Assembly: GCA_035487355.1 (NCBI GenBank)
Contig: DATHMF010000026.1
Location: 1 to 64,000 of the forward strand
DNA: 64,000 nt
Source of the DNA: Terriglobales bacterium
GTDB lineage: Bacteria > Acidobacteriota > Terriglobia > Terriglobales > Acidobacteriaceae
Reading direction: 5' to 3'
Positions 45,395-57,086 of this stretch are shown in pieces (position 1 is the stretch's first letter; each line of letters opens with the position of its first letter). The notes under the pieces were generated by a model, which searched no databases, was not told where the DNA came from, and saw only the letters and a program-made list of their open reading frames with translations. The translations under genes and the position numbers were made by a program.

Positions 45395-46219
45395 TTACTT
45401 CTTAGATGCCATCACTCGATCCACAATGCGTTCCATACTGGGGATAAAAGTCCCACCCAACTCTTCGGATTCTTCTCCTGATAGCACGTGGTTCCAGCGC
45501 TGCAGAATGGGTTTGGGAGCAAACTGCGCTTGTTCGGTGATGCGAGCTGGTTCGGGGGAAAATATGTATACTGCCCAGGTTACGACAGCAACGTTGTAGC
45601 AGACGATCAAGAGCATGTTGTACATTGGATGCCAACTCACCCCTAACTGAGCACGCAGACTATTCAGAATCAAATGTGCAGAAGCATTAAACCCAAATCC
45701 TAAGGCAACACCGAAGCTGTGATGTTTCCAAGTCATGCCCAGTCGGGAAGAGTACATTAGCAGGAATAACAGCAAGCCACCTTGGATAAGCAGTACCCCG
45801 CGTTCGACCGCCATGATTCCTAAGGTTATACGGTATGTATTTCCAGCCGTGGAAGTAATTACCATGACAATGGCGGCTACTAACAAAACCATGCAAGCCC
45901 AGCGAAAAATAACCCGGGAAAAATCACGCAGTGCTGCAAAGGGGCGGAAGGCATTGTCAAAAATTTCATAGATTACCGCAAACCCGAGCATCGCACCGAC
46001 TGCTATGCAGGTCCAATAAGCGTAAAAATAGGCCGGCTTGTTTCTCAACTGAAACACCACAAAAAGGCCTATGCTGCTTAAAACCTGAAAAACAGTGTAG
46101 TGAAAAAAGAAGGGTAATTCTTCCCGCAATTTACGGTGCACCATCATGTAGGCTATGGCGCCCTGGATGATCATGGGAATGATCCACAGTACGTAATAAA
46201 GTTTAGGGGCAAGCAACAT
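45395..46219 (-). CDS. multi-pass membrane protein, hypothetical
   Basis: 274 aa. About seven hydrophobic segments (near 5-25, 37-55, 65-85, 108-125, 135-155, 167-185, 205-222), then a cytoplasmic C-terminus of about 50 residues with FIPSMERIVDRVMASKK. No catalytic motif or family recognised. The number of helices and the lack of charge pairs fit either a sensor or a scaffold. Single gene, convergent with the response regulator. Confidence 0.7.
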   Translation of the reverse strand: MLLAPKLYYVLWIIPMIIQGAIAYMMVHRKLREELPFFFHYTVFQVLSSIGLFVVFQLRNKPAYFYAYWTCIAVGAMLGFAVIYEIFDNAFRPFAALRDFSRVIFRWACMVLLVAAIVMVITSTAGNTYRITLGIMAVERGVLLIQGGLLLFLLMYSSRLGMTWKHHSFGVALGFGFNASAHLILNSLRAQLGVSWHPMYNMLLIVCYNVAVVTWAVYIFSPEPARITEQAQFAPKPILQRWNHVLSGEESEELGGTFIPSMERIVDRVMASKK

Positions 46220-46325
46220 GACTCATTTCCCGCCAGTAAGCACACCGCACCATCAACTGCCGAACCAGGAAGCGTATCTTAACATCTCGATCTGGCAGCC
46301 TACAAGTGAATTCTGATTGTCCAAA

Positions 46326-46532
46326 TTACTTCGGAGGGATCAGACTAAGCGATGTTGCACACACCTCCATAGGTGCGCAAGTCGGCACCGGACCATCATG
46401 CGGCTGCGGCAACGCAGGATTTAGGCTTGCTGCTGAAGTAGCCTTCACGGGCGTGCTGAGGCCATAGAACAATCCAACCAGTACGAATAAAGTAATAACA
46501 ATCATTAAAGCTTTTTGTGTGAAGTTTTTCAT
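46326..46532 (-). CDS. small exported protein, 68 aa
   Basis: The ATG at 46532 has GAGGAGA about 8 bases upstream, and the protein starts MKNFTQKALMIVITLFVLVGLFYG, a clear signal or anchor sequence. The mature part is short and Pro-rich with two cysteines (PTCAPMEVCATS) eight residues apart-ish, possibly disulfide-bonded. No family recognised. Low-to-moderate confidence as a gene, supported mainly by the signal peptide and ribosome-binding site. Confidence 0.5.
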   Translation of the reverse strand: MKNFTQKALMIVITLFVLVGLFYGLSTPVKATSAASLNPALPQPHDGPVPTCAPMEVCATSLSLIPPK

Positions 46533-49749
<3,217 letters not shown>

Positions 49750-49750
<1 letters not shown>

Positions 49751-49774
49751 CGCAAACTTGAAAGCTTGCGTTTT
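49750..49774 (+). terminator. terminator overlapping the gyrB stop codon region
   Basis: ACGCAA (49750-49755), a CTT/AAG inner pairing, and TTGCGT (49766-49771) form a stem with a mismatched A/C pair, followed by TTTT. It starts right at the stop codon. Confidence 0.5.
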
Positions 49775-49790
49775 AATCAAAGTTTTCAAG

Positions 49791-49830
49791 TTAGTTCTCA
49801 GTTCCCGGTTCTCAGTTCTCAGTTTTCAGG
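49791..49830. repeat. dispersed repeat family A, copy 2
   Basis: Repeated GTTCTCAGTTC/CAGTTCTCAGTTTTCAG units between gyrB and the FKBP gene. Confidence 0.6.
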
Positions 49831-49978
49831 AAAAGCAAACCCGCAGTCGTTAGTCCCCGGAAACCAAACAACGCTCTTGACCAAGTGTTCTTCGAGGAAC
49901 ACTTTCTGGAACAAGGGATCCTCAGCCTTTGTTCTGAGCAAGATTTAACACAAAGTGCTGACGGATACCCCCGGGCAC

Positions 49979-50803
49979 TTATTTTTTGGCCTCGATGGAA
50001 ACCAGCTCGACGTCAAAAATGAGGGTGGAACTCGGCGGGATGCCCCGGGTACCGTTTTCTCCGTACGCGAGGTTCCCTGGAATATAGAGTTGCCACTTTG
50101 ATCCCACGGGCATGAGTTGAAGGGCTTCGGTCCAGCCTTTAATGACTCCGCTGACAGGAAAGCTGATGGGGTGACCATACTTAGATGAGCTGTCAAATTC
50201 CGTACCATCGAGAAAGGTGCCCCGGTAGTTGCAGGACACCGTGTCACCCGCAGTTGGCTTGGGGCCAGTGCCCTGGGTCAGTACCTTGTATTGCAATCCG
50301 CTGGGTAGAGTGACTACGCCCTGCTTGCTTTTGTTGGCTGCAAGAAATGCGTCGCCATTTTTTTTGTTGGTGTCGCCCATCTGCTTTAACTGCTCCTGCT
50401 GTTTGGCGCTCATCTGAGCTTGCAACTGCATCAGCGTAGCCTGGATTTCTTCGTCGGTCATCAGGGCCTTGCCTCCAGCCAGCCCATCTTTCAGGCCACG
50501 TGAAACAAGAACCGGATCAACATCCAGCGACTGATGGTGCAGGCCCTTTCCCAAGTTGATACCAATGGCATAGCTGGTCTTGGCTTTCTGAGTGCTTAAC
50601 AACGGACTCGAGTGGGCCGTACCTGCTGGAGCGGCTTTTGCCGTCGAATGGATCCGGGTTTTGGCTGTCGAAGATGTCTGGGGCTTGGCTGCTGGGGCCG
50701 CTGAGTTGTTTGTGGTGGCTGAGTTTTGGGCCACGGCAGGCCCGGCTTCAAAAGCGGTTGCGAATACCAGAATGCACGCGAATGCTAACGCAGATTTTTT
50801 CAT
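49979..50803 (-). CDS. FKBP-type peptidyl-prolyl isomerase with FKBP_N domain (Mip-like)
   Basis: 274 aa. A signal peptide (about 1-25), then an Ala/Ser/Thr/Lys-rich linker, an FKBP_N helical dimerisation domain (about 75-155: TSYAIGINLGKGLHHQSLDVDPVLVSRGLKDGLAGGKALMTDEEI) and a C-terminal FKBP domain (about 175-270: DTVSCNYRGTFLDGTEFDSS, FPVSGVIKGWTEALQLMPVGSKWQLYIPGNLAYGENG). It catalyses proline isomerisation on exported proteins, probably in the periplasm. Close to Mip/FkpA in design. Confidence 0.92.
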   Translation of the reverse strand: MKKSALAFACILVFATAFEAGPAVAQNSATTNNSAAPAAKPQTSSTAKTRIHSTAKAAPAGTAHSSPLLSTQKAKTSYAIGINLGKGLHHQSLDVDPVLVSRGLKDGLAGGKALMTDEEIQATLMQLQAQMSAKQQEQLKQMGDTNKKNGDAFLAANKSKQGVVTLPSGLQYKVLTQGTGPKPTAGDTVSCNYRGTFLDGTEFDSSSKYGHPISFPVSGVIKGWTEALQLMPVGSKWQLYIPGNLAYGENGTRGIPPSSTLIFDVELVSIEAKK

Positions 50804-50828
50804 TAAGCCATTCTACTAGGAAACTGCT

Positions 50829-50881
50829 TACCGCGGATTTCACGGATCACGCGGATTATCAGTCCTCAGTTCTCAGTTCTT
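50829..50881. repeat. dispersed repeats: family D copy 1 and family A copy 3
   Basis: CCGCGGATTTCACGGATCACGCGGATTAT (50831-50859, family D) is followed directly by AGTCCTCAGTTCTCAGTTC (family A). The same D-then-A type neighbours occur at 62254-62326 in the opposite order. Confidence 0.6.
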
Positions 50882-51033
50882 AATTGCCCTGCGGGGCCAG
50901 AAAAATGATATCCGCCAATAAGATTGAGAATTCAAGTAGTCGAGTTCGCATGTTCATTTGTTCCTTCTATTAAAAGAAACTGTTCGCACAATCCCACACC
51001 CACTTCGCGGGGGGCGTCCAAATCGGTGTGCAG

Positions 51034-51498
51034 TTATTTTTTCGTTTTCTTCTTTCTATCCCTATATAAGGTTTCAAGCAGGTATTTTACCGAGGCGCAT
51101 TCCTGGATTACGGCATCGAGTTTAGGCACAGTTATGTGCAATTCGCGTTCTTCCACAACTCCATCCGCGAGCGTATTAGCGATGCTTTCCAGCGCTGCGC
51201 CAACGTCTTTGACGAGCTTGGAAACAATCAAGAGCTCTTTTTCGGAGGTGGTCCGCGGATCCGGGACCTTGAAGGCCACTCTGCCGGCCTGAGACTCGAG
51301 GCAATCAAGCGCTTCGTAGTTCTTTAGAAGCACACAGATTCGGGGCAGGATGTAGGCCGGAACATGGCGGTCTCCGCGAAGCCAATACATTAAAGAGCGG
51401 TAACTGATGCCAAGTTGCTGCGCCAACAACCGAACATCGTATTCGGCCTTGGTTTCGACCACTTGGCTGAGGACTGAAGGCAAAGTCTTGGCAGGCAC
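51034..51498 (-). CDS. phage CII-like HTH regulator (CP76-type)
   Basis: 154 aa. The GTG at 51498 is chosen: GGAG lies 7 bases upstream, while the TTG at 51504 has no room for a ribosome-binding site. Residues 18-55 form a helix-turn-helix (LAQQLGISYRSLMYWLRGDRHVPAYILPRI) like phage CII/Pox-type regulators in Neisseria and related phages. The C-terminal half (about 75-150) is helical, for oligomerisation, with a basic end (RDRKKKTKK). It faces the SPFH/SpeD/SpeE operon divergently, and three GTTCAAAA-type sites lie in the gap. The likely role is regulator of that operon and itself. No prophage genes surround it. Confidence 0.75.
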   Translation of the reverse strand: MPAKTLPSVLSQVVETKAEYDVRLLAQQLGISYRSLMYWLRGDRHVPAYILPRICVLLKNYEALDCLESQAGRVAFKVPDPRTTSEKELLIVSKLVKDVGAALESIANTLADGVVEERELHITVPKLDAVIQECASVKYLLETLYRDRKKKTKK

Positions 51499-51525
51499 AG
51501 GCAAGCTCCGTCCTGAAATATTTTT

Positions 51526-51571
51526 CAGTTCAAAAGAACATTGTCAGTTCAAAATTGGCGTCATTTTGAAC
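51526..51571. promoter_or_regulatory. three GTTCAAAA-type sites at exact 19-bp steps (candidate operators)
   Basis: CAGTTCAAAA at 51526-51535 and again at 51545-51554, and the inverted form TTTTGAAC at 51564-51571. Starts are exactly 19 bases apart. The first is continued by GAAC, giving GTTCAAAAGAAC, an inverted GTTC pair. They lie between the divergent CII-like gene and the SPFH operon. Confidence 0.55.
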
Positions 51572-51743
51572 AGTGAAAGTGCCCATTGTAACTGACTTGC
51601 GCGGTTTCCCTGTAGCGGCTTTAATGTTGGCAGTACGGCAGTTTAGAAATTGAAATTGCACCGGACCTGCTGAGTGCTATGCTTAGCAGCCGGCATTGCG
51701 CACAACAACCATAGCTTTTGTGAATGGAAGAGCAGGTGCTCCT

Positions 51744-52724
51744 ATGACGTTGCGTGAATTCCTCACCAAGCAGTTCATTGATGTTATTGATTGGGTCGAG
51801 CCGGAAGACGGATTGCTGGCCTACCGGTATCCGATGCAGGACCGTGAGATCCAGAACGGGGGCAAGCTTACGGTACGCGACTCGCAGATGGCGGTGTTCG
51901 TCAACGAAGGAAAGATCGCCGACGTTTTTGCGCCCGGCCTGTACACGCTGACCACACACACATTGCCCATTCTCACTTACCTCATGAACTGGGACAAAGC
52001 GTTCCAGTCGCCCTTTAAATCAGACGTCTATTTCTTCTCGACCCGGTTGCAGACCGATGAGCACTGGGGCACGCAAAACCCGATTACGATCCGCGACAAG
52101 GAGTTCGGTGCAGTGCGGCTGCGCGGCTTCGGCATTTATGCGTATCACATCAGCGATCCCAAGGTTTTTTATACGAAAGTGAGCGGCACGCGTGATGTTT
52201 ACCACGTGGCTGACCTGGAAGGACAACTGCGGAACAGCATTATCGGCCGGTTGACTGATACATTCGCGAACAGCCAGGTCGCATTCCTGGACATGGCGGC
52301 CAACCAAGTGGCGCTTTCGCAGAAAATTGCCGAACAAGCGAAGCCCATGTTTGCAGATCTTGGACTTGGCCTCGACAGCTTTGTGGTGGAAAACCTTTCG
52401 CTTCCCGATGAGTTGCAGAAAATTCTCGACCAGCGCATTGGCATGAACATGGTGGGCGACATGGGACGCTACACAAAGTTCCAAGTCGCGCAATCCATTC
52501 CCATCGCAGCCGCCAATGAAGGCGGCGGGGCGGGATTGGGGGCCGGCCTGGGCGCGGGAATTGCCATGGGACAGGTGATGATGGGCGCCATGAAGCCTGA
52601 AGAACAAGCTTCTGGAGCAGGCGCTGCTGTGACAGCGGCTGACTCAAAGTTCTGCATCAACTGCGGCAAGCCGATTCCGAAAAGCAGCAAATTTTGCCCA
52701 GAGTGCGGGAACACGCAACAATAG
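51744..52724 (+). CDS. SPFH-domain (virion-core-like) protein with C-terminal zinc ribbon
   Basis: 326 aa from the ATG at 51744, with AGGTG 5 bases upstream; a TTG at 51696 would add a 16-residue N-terminus. Domains: SPFH/band-7-like core (about 10-260), a Gly/Ala/Met-rich linker (GAGLGAGLGAGIAMGQVMMGAM) and a C-terminal zinc ribbon CINCGKPIP...CPECG. Similar proteins occur with DUF4178, DUF350 and PspA-type envelope-stress genes and recruit partners to membranes. It is the first gene of the operon and is followed by the AdoMet decarboxylase gene 15 bases later. Confidence 0.82.
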   Translation: MTLREFLTKQFIDVIDWVEPEDGLLAYRYPMQDREIQNGGKLTVRDSQMAVFVNEGKIADVFAPGLYTLTTHTLPILTYLMNWDKAFQSPFKSDVYFFSTRLQTDEHWGTQNPITIRDKEFGAVRLRGFGIYAYHISDPKVFYTKVSGTRDVYHVADLEGQLRNSIIGRLTDTFANSQVAFLDMAANQVALSQKIAEQAKPMFADLGLGLDSFVVENLSLPDELQKILDQRIGMNMVGDMGRYTKFQVAQSIPIAAANEGGGAGLGAGLGAGIAMGQVMMGAMKPEEQASGAGAAVTAADSKFCINCGKPIPKSSKFCPECGNTQQ

Positions 52725-52739
52725 AGCACCACAAACGAT

Positions 52740-53156
52740 ATGAACGGAATTGAATGGGTTGTTGAGGCGTATGGCTGCTCCCCGGACTCACTGCGCGAGC
52801 TGGCGGCCTTACGCGCCCTATTCGATGAAATCATACGCGAACTAGATCTGCGGCCGATTGGCGAAACCAACTGGCACCAGTTTCCCGGCACCGGCGGCGT
52901 CACCGGCCTGTGCCTGCTTTCTGAATCGCACCTGGCGTGCCATACCTTTCCTGAATTCGGCTCACTGTGCCTGAATGTTTTCTGTTGCCGTCCGCGAGCC
53001 GACTGGGATTTTGACGCAAACTTGAAGCAGATGTTTTCTGCTTCATCGGTTTGTGTTCGGAGAATGTTGCGTCCCTACGTCTCCCCTAACCAGGAAACAT
53101 TACAAGAGCGGGCCGAACGCATTTTGAATCTGGCGAGGCGAGGCGCTCGGCGATGA
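52740..53156 (+). CDS. speD: S-adenosylmethionine decarboxylase proenzyme
   Basis: 138 aa, the size of bacterial class 1B AdoMetDC. It has GVTGLCLLSESHLACHTFPEFGSLCLNVFCC. Counting from its ATG gives Ser63 (self-cleavage, becomes pyruvoyl), His68 and Cys83, matching the catalytic numbering of Thermotoga maritima AdoMetDC. It should therefore self-process and make decarboxylated AdoMet, the aminopropyl donor for spermidine synthase encoded four genes downstream. It overlaps the DUF4178 gene by 4 bases (ATGA). Confidence 0.9.
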   Translation: MNGIEWVVEAYGCSPDSLRELAALRALFDEIIRELDLRPIGETNWHQFPGTGGVTGLCLLSESHLACHTFPEFGSLCLNVFCCRPRADWDFDANLKQMFSASSVCVRRMLRPYVSPNQETLQERAERILNLARRGARR

Positions 53157-53785
53157 CACATCCGGTAAGCACCTGCCCAAACTGCGGCGCCAAGATCACG
53201 TTCCGTTGGTCGAGCAGTGTGCAAACCGTATGTGAATATTGCAAATCCATCCTGATTCGCACGGACCTCGACCTGAAGAAGGTCGGTATCGTGGCCGACC
53301 TGCCGGTAGACAGCTCGCCTATCCAAATGGGAAGCGAAGGCATTTATGCCAAGGGGGCGTTTGTAGTCGCCGGACGAATTATCTACGAGTACGAGCTGGG
53401 CACGTGGAATGAGTGGCACATCATTTTTAATAACGGAAGCAGTCAATGGCTTTCAGACGCGCAGAATGAATACGTGGTCACCATGGCCGTAGAGGGACGC
53501 AAACTCCCGGCGGAGAAAGAAGTCAAAGTCAACCAGCATTACGTGTGGGACAACGTGCACTACACCGTGAGCACCATCACCAAGGCCCATTTCCGCGGCG
53601 TGGAAGGCGAACTTCCATTTCAATGCTGGGACAAAGAAGATGCCACATTCGTTGACCTGCGCTCGGAGACAGGTAATTTCGCCACTCTCGACTACGGCGA
53701 CGAACAGCCAGCACTCTACTGCGGCAAGGCTGTAGAATTCGAAGACTTGCACATGAAAAATCTGCGAAGTTTCGAGGGATGGTGA
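53153..53785 (+). CDS. DUF4178 protein with N-terminal zinc ribbon
   Basis: 210 aa. The N-terminus has CPNCG at 8-12 and CEYCKS near 27, a zinc ribbon. It is followed by a beta-rich DUF4178 domain: GIYAKGAFVVAGRIIYEYELGTWNEWHIIFNNGSSQWLSDAQNEY, and YVWDNVHYTVSTITKAHFRGVEGELPFQC. DUF4178 occurs in envelope-stress and polyamine neighbourhoods (YjfK) and has no known activity. Overlaps speD by 4 bases and the next gene by about 1 base, so translation is coupled. Confidence 0.82.
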   Translation: MTHPVSTCPNCGAKITFRWSSSVQTVCEYCKSILIRTDLDLKKVGIVADLPVDSSPIQMGSEGIYAKGAFVVAGRIIYEYELGTWNEWHIIFNNGSSQWLSDAQNEYVVTMAVEGRKLPAEKEVKVNQHYVWDNVHYTVSTITKAHFRGVEGELPFQCWDKEDATFVDLRSETGNFATLDYGDEQPALYCGKAVEFEDLHMKNLRSFEGW

Positions 53786-55152
53786 TGAACCCTGACGCGC
53801 CAGGCCTACCCAAACCCGCGGTTCCCAGGGTCAAAGCCTTAAACTGCCCTGGCTGCGGGGCCTCGCTGATGGTGAGGTCCTTTGACCAGGCGGTCACAAT
53901 TGTTTGCAGCAGTTGCCATTCGATTCTGGATGCCAAAGATCCCAACCTAAAAATATTGCAGCAATTCAAACTGATCGAAGGCTCAGATGTACCGCTGATT
54001 CCGCTGGGCACGCGTGGGACCATACGAGGAACGCAATACGAAGTGATTGGGTTCCAACGGCGCACCATTCACGTGGATGGAATACCGTATAGCTGGCACG
54101 AGTATCTGCTGTTCAATCCTTACAAAGGGTTCCGTTACCTGACCGAATATGACGGGCATTGGAACGACGTGAGCACGCTTAGATCATTGCCCAATGTGGA
54201 CAACGATACGCAAATCACGGTCAGGTATCTAGGAGAGACGTATAAACATTTCCAGACGGCGCAGGCGGCCACAACTTTTGTGCTGGGCGAGTTTCCCTGG
54301 CAAGTTCGCGTGGGCGAAAGCGCAACCGTCACGGACTACGTTTCCCCTCCGCGCGTGCTCTCTTGTGAACGGATGCAGAAGGAAGCAACGTGGTCCATGG
54401 GTGAGTACGTCACCGGCCAATATATCTGGAAGGCATTTGGATTGGCCGGGGACCCGCCGGAGCCGATTGGAGTCTACGAGAACCAACCCTCGCCGCTGAG
54501 CGCAAGCACAACTGCAATCTGGACTGCCTTCGGTATTTTCTTCGTGTGCATGATCATTATGATCGTCGCTTTTTATGGAACCGCCGGGCAACAACCGGTG
54601 CTTCAGCATTCCTATACTTTCGACCCCAATACATCCCCTGAGGAAGCGTCTTTCGTCAGCGATGAATTTCAACTGAAGGGACGCACCTCGGACGTGGAAG
54701 TCCAGACCAGCACGGACGTCAACAACAACTGGATTTATGTGAATTACGCGCTGATCAACGAGGACACAGGACAAGCCTACGACTTCGGCCGGGAAATAAG
54801 CTACTACCACGGATATGACGAAGACGGCTCCTGGTCGGAAGGGGACTCACAAGACACCGCGGTGGTGGGCAGTGTGCCTCCGGGAAACTACTACCTGCGG
54901 GTCGAGCCGGAATCAGACCGGGGAAACGGGCCCATCTCTTACACGGTCAGCCTGAAACGCGATGTACCCCAAATAAGCTTCTTCGGATTGGCGATCGCCG
55001 CTCTTATTGTTCCGGCCGGCCTGATTACATGGCGCTCGATGAACTTTGAGCATCTGCGCTGGGCGGAAAGCGACTACGGATCATCAGGAGATGACGATGA
55101 CAGCGACAGTTCATCTTCTAAGGATGATGACGACGATAAAGACGTGATTTAA
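53785..55152 (+). CDS. DUF4178 membrane protein with zinc ribbon and acidic tail
   Basis: 455 aa. I chose the ATG at 53785, overlapping the previous stop and with GAGGG 6 bases upstream. Domains: N-terminal zinc ribbon (CPGCG...CSSC, residues about 14-40), DUF4178 (about 60-190), a membrane helix (TTAIWTAFGIFFVCMIIMIVAFYG, about 240-265), an extracytoplasmic beta domain (about 275-400), a second membrane helix (FFGLAIAALIVPAGLITW) and an acidic Asp/Ser tail (DDDDSDSSSSKDDDDDKD). The acidic tail may bind cations such as polyamines or metal. Function unknown. Confidence 0.8.
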   Translation: MNPDAPGLPKPAVPRVKALNCPGCGASLMVRSFDQAVTIVCSSCHSILDAKDPNLKILQQFKLIEGSDVPLIPLGTRGTIRGTQYEVIGFQRRTIHVDGIPYSWHEYLLFNPYKGFRYLTEYDGHWNDVSTLRSLPNVDNDTQITVRYLGETYKHFQTAQAATTFVLGEFPWQVRVGESATVTDYVSPPRVLSCERMQKEATWSMGEYVTGQYIWKAFGLAGDPPEPIGVYENQPSPLSASTTAIWTAFGIFFVCMIIMIVAFYGTAGQQPVLQHSYTFDPNTSPEEASFVSDEFQLKGRTSDVEVQTSTDVNNNWIYVNYALINEDTGQAYDFGREISYYHGYDEDGSWSEGDSQDTAVVGSVPPGNYYLRVEPESDRGNGPISYTVSLKRDVPQISFFGLAIAALIVPAGLITWRSMNFEHLRWAESDYGSSGDDDDSDSSSSKDDDDDKDVI

Positions 55153-55186
55153 AACTTTGAGCCTTGGGGCTGGAGGATGAATAAGA

Positions 55187-55372
55187 ATGATCGGCAGATT
55201 GTACATGGTCTATGGAGTTATCGTGCTGGCAGCACTGAGCATGGCCGAGTATCGTGGATGGAGTCTCATGTCGGCAAACGAGATTAAGAACGTTCCCAAA
55301 TCGGTCCGCGACAATCCGGGCTCTTATCGTTCGGTTTACAGCAGCTACCACCATTACACCGGAGGAAAGTGA
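55187..55372 (+). CDS. small membrane protein, 61 aa
   Basis: The ATG at 55187 has GGAGG 11-15 bases upstream. One N-terminal hydrophobic helix (MIGRLYMVYGVIVLAALSM) is followed by a 40-residue soluble end with SVRDNPGSYRSVYSSYHHYTGGK. It ends 1 base before the DUF350 start region. A YjfM-like or accessory subunit cannot be told; no family recognised. Position within the operon supports it. Confidence 0.6.
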   Translation: MIGRLYMVYGVIVLAALSMAEYRGWSLMSANEIKNVPKSVRDNPGSYRSVYSSYHHYTGGK

Positions 55373-55373
55373 G

Positions 55374-55586
55374 ATGAATCTTATCCCCATCAGCAACATC
55401 GTGAATGCAATTGTATTCGCGTTTCTCGGGATCCTGGTTTTTACCATCGCATTCGTCGTTTTGGACAAGCTGACACCTTATCACCTGTGGAAGGAAGTTG
55501 TGCAAGAGCACAACATCGCGCTGGCGATCCTGGTGGGAGCACTCTCCATTGGAATCTGCATCATCATTGCGGCCGCGGTGCACTAG
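55374..55586 (+). CDS. DUF350 (YjfL-like) membrane protein
   Basis: 70 aa with two membrane helices (about 8-30 and 48-68) and the loop FVVLDKLTPYHLWKEVVQEHNIALAILVGA. That layout fits a half-length DUF350/YjfL protein (full family members have four helices). GGAGGA lies 6 bases upstream of the ATG. DUF350 proteins are frequent partners of DUF4178, PspA and spermidine synthase genes. Confidence 0.75.
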   Translation: MNLIPISNIVNAIVFAFLGILVFTIAFVVLDKLTPYHLWKEVVQEHNIALAILVGALSIGICIIIAAAVH

Positions 55587-55589
55587 GGC

Positions 55590-57086
55590 TTGGCGATCTT
55601 ACTGTTCATCTCGATTCTCCTCATCGCCGCCTGCGGGCTGGTTTATGAGCTGATTGCAGGCACGCTCGCCAGTTATCTGCTGGGCGACAGCGTCTGGCAG
55701 TTCTCGACGATCATTGGCAGCTATCTGTTCGCCATGGGGATCGGGAGCGCCCTCTCACGCTATATCCAGCGGGGATTGGTTTACCGGTTCATTTGGATCG
55801 AATTAATGGTGGGCGTGGTCGGCGGCTTCTCGGCAGCAATTTTGTTTCTCGCCTTCGCCTATACACAGGGATTTCAGCTCATCCTGTATGCGATTGTCGT
55901 GGTCGTGGGAGTGCTGGTCGGCCTGGAAATCCCTTTGCTGATGCGGATCATTCGCGGCCGGTACCATTTTCGCGAAGTCGTGGCCCACGTGCTGACCTTC
56001 GATTACCTCGGGGCCCTGGGAGCCTCCCTGCTGTTTCCCATCATCCTCGTACCCCGGCTGGGCCTGGTGCGCTCCGCCATGCTGTTTGGAATTATCAATG
56101 GACTGGTCGCCCTGTGGGGCACGTTTCTTTTCTCTTCTCAACTGGCCCGGACGCGGGTCTTGCGCTGGGCGTGTGTCTTCGTACTTTGCGGCCTGAGTGT
56201 TGGCATGGTGGAAGCGAAGAAGATCACAGCCGTCGCCGAAGACAATATCTACGCCGACGAAATCATTTTCGCCCGCGATACCCGCTACCAGCACATTGTT
56301 CTTACCAAATGGAAAGACGACATCCGTTTGTTCCTCAACAGCCACCTGCAATTCAGCTCGCGCGATGAATATCGCTATCACGAAGCGCTGATTCATCCGG
56401 GACTCTCTGCGGTCCCCGCGCCAAGACACGTGCTCGTGCTCGGAGGCGGCGATGGCTTGGCGGTGCGCGAAATATTGAAGTACCCGCAGGTCGAGGACGT
56501 TACCCTGGTTGATCTTGATCCGGAGATGACCAGGCTGTTCTCCAGTCACGCCATGCTGATCGCGCTTAATCAGAAATCATTTCTTTCACCGCGCGTGCAT
56601 ATCATCAACGCAGATGCATTTCCATGGATTGATTCGAACAGCAACAGCTACGACTTCATTGTGGTGGATTTTCCTGACCCGACGAACTACTCGCTGGGCA
56701 AACTGTATACAACGGCGTTCTACAAGGGAGTGGCACGCCACCTCAGCGCGCAGGGCATTATGGTCGTGCAGAGCACCTCGCCCATGTTTTCACGCGACTC
56801 TTACTGGTGCATCGTGGAGACGCTGAAACAGACGGGGCTGCATGTTTATCCTTATCACGTGTACGTTCCGTCTTTCGGCGAGTGGGGGTTTGCCATGGCG
56901 TCGAGCAACGAGTATACGCCGCCTAAATCATTGCCCTCGGGATTGCGCTTCGTTACAACTGCCGGCCTGCCTTCCCTGTTCGATTTTCCGCCGGACATGG
57001 CCCCGATGCCCATGCCTCCGAACCGCCTCAACGATCAAGTGCTCATACGCGCTTACGATGAGGACTGGAAGGACATCAGTCATTGA
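55590..57086 (+). CDS. membrane-embedded spermidine synthase
   Basis: 498 aa with a TTG start 4 bases after the DUF350 stop. Residues 1-210 hold about seven membrane helices. The cytoplasmic aminopropyltransferase domain (about 215-440) has DEYRYHEALIHPGL near 259-272, GGGDGLAVREIL at 285-296 for the SAM-type substrate, VDLDPEM and VVDFPDPTNYSLGKLY with the catalytic Asp. It transfers the aminopropyl group from decarboxylated AdoMet (made by SpeD in the same operon) to putrescine or a similar amine. The membrane location suggests local polyamine synthesis at the envelope. Confidence 0.9.
   Translation: MAILLFISILLIAACGLVYELIAGTLASYLLGDSVWQFSTIIGSYLFAMGIGSALSRYIQRGLVYRFIWIELMVGVVGGFSAAILFLAFAYTQGFQLILYAIVVVVGVLVGLEIPLLMRIIRGRYHFREVVAHVLTFDYLGALGASLLFPIILVPRLGLVRSAMLFGIINGLVALWGTFLFSSQLARTRVLRWACVFVLCGLSVGMVEAKKITAVAEDNIYADEIIFARDTRYQHIVLTKWKDDIRLFLNSHLQFSSRDEYRYHEALIHPGLSAVPAPRHVLVLGGGDGLAVREILKYPQVEDVTLVDLDPEMTRLFSSHAMLIALNQKSFLSPRVHIINADAFPWIDSNSNSYDFIVVDFPDPTNYSLGKLYTTAFYKGVARHLSAQGIMVVQSTSPMFSRDSYWCIVETLKQTGLHVYPYHVYVPSFGEWGFAMASSNEYTPPKSLPSGLRFVTTAGLPSLFDFPPDMAPMPMPPNRLNDQVLIRAYDEDWKDISH

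Noticed and set aside
51034-51498. Prophage remnant suggested by the CII-like regulator
   Set aside because: No integrase, terminase, capsid, tail or attachment site nearby; the regulator seems to serve the adjacent operon.
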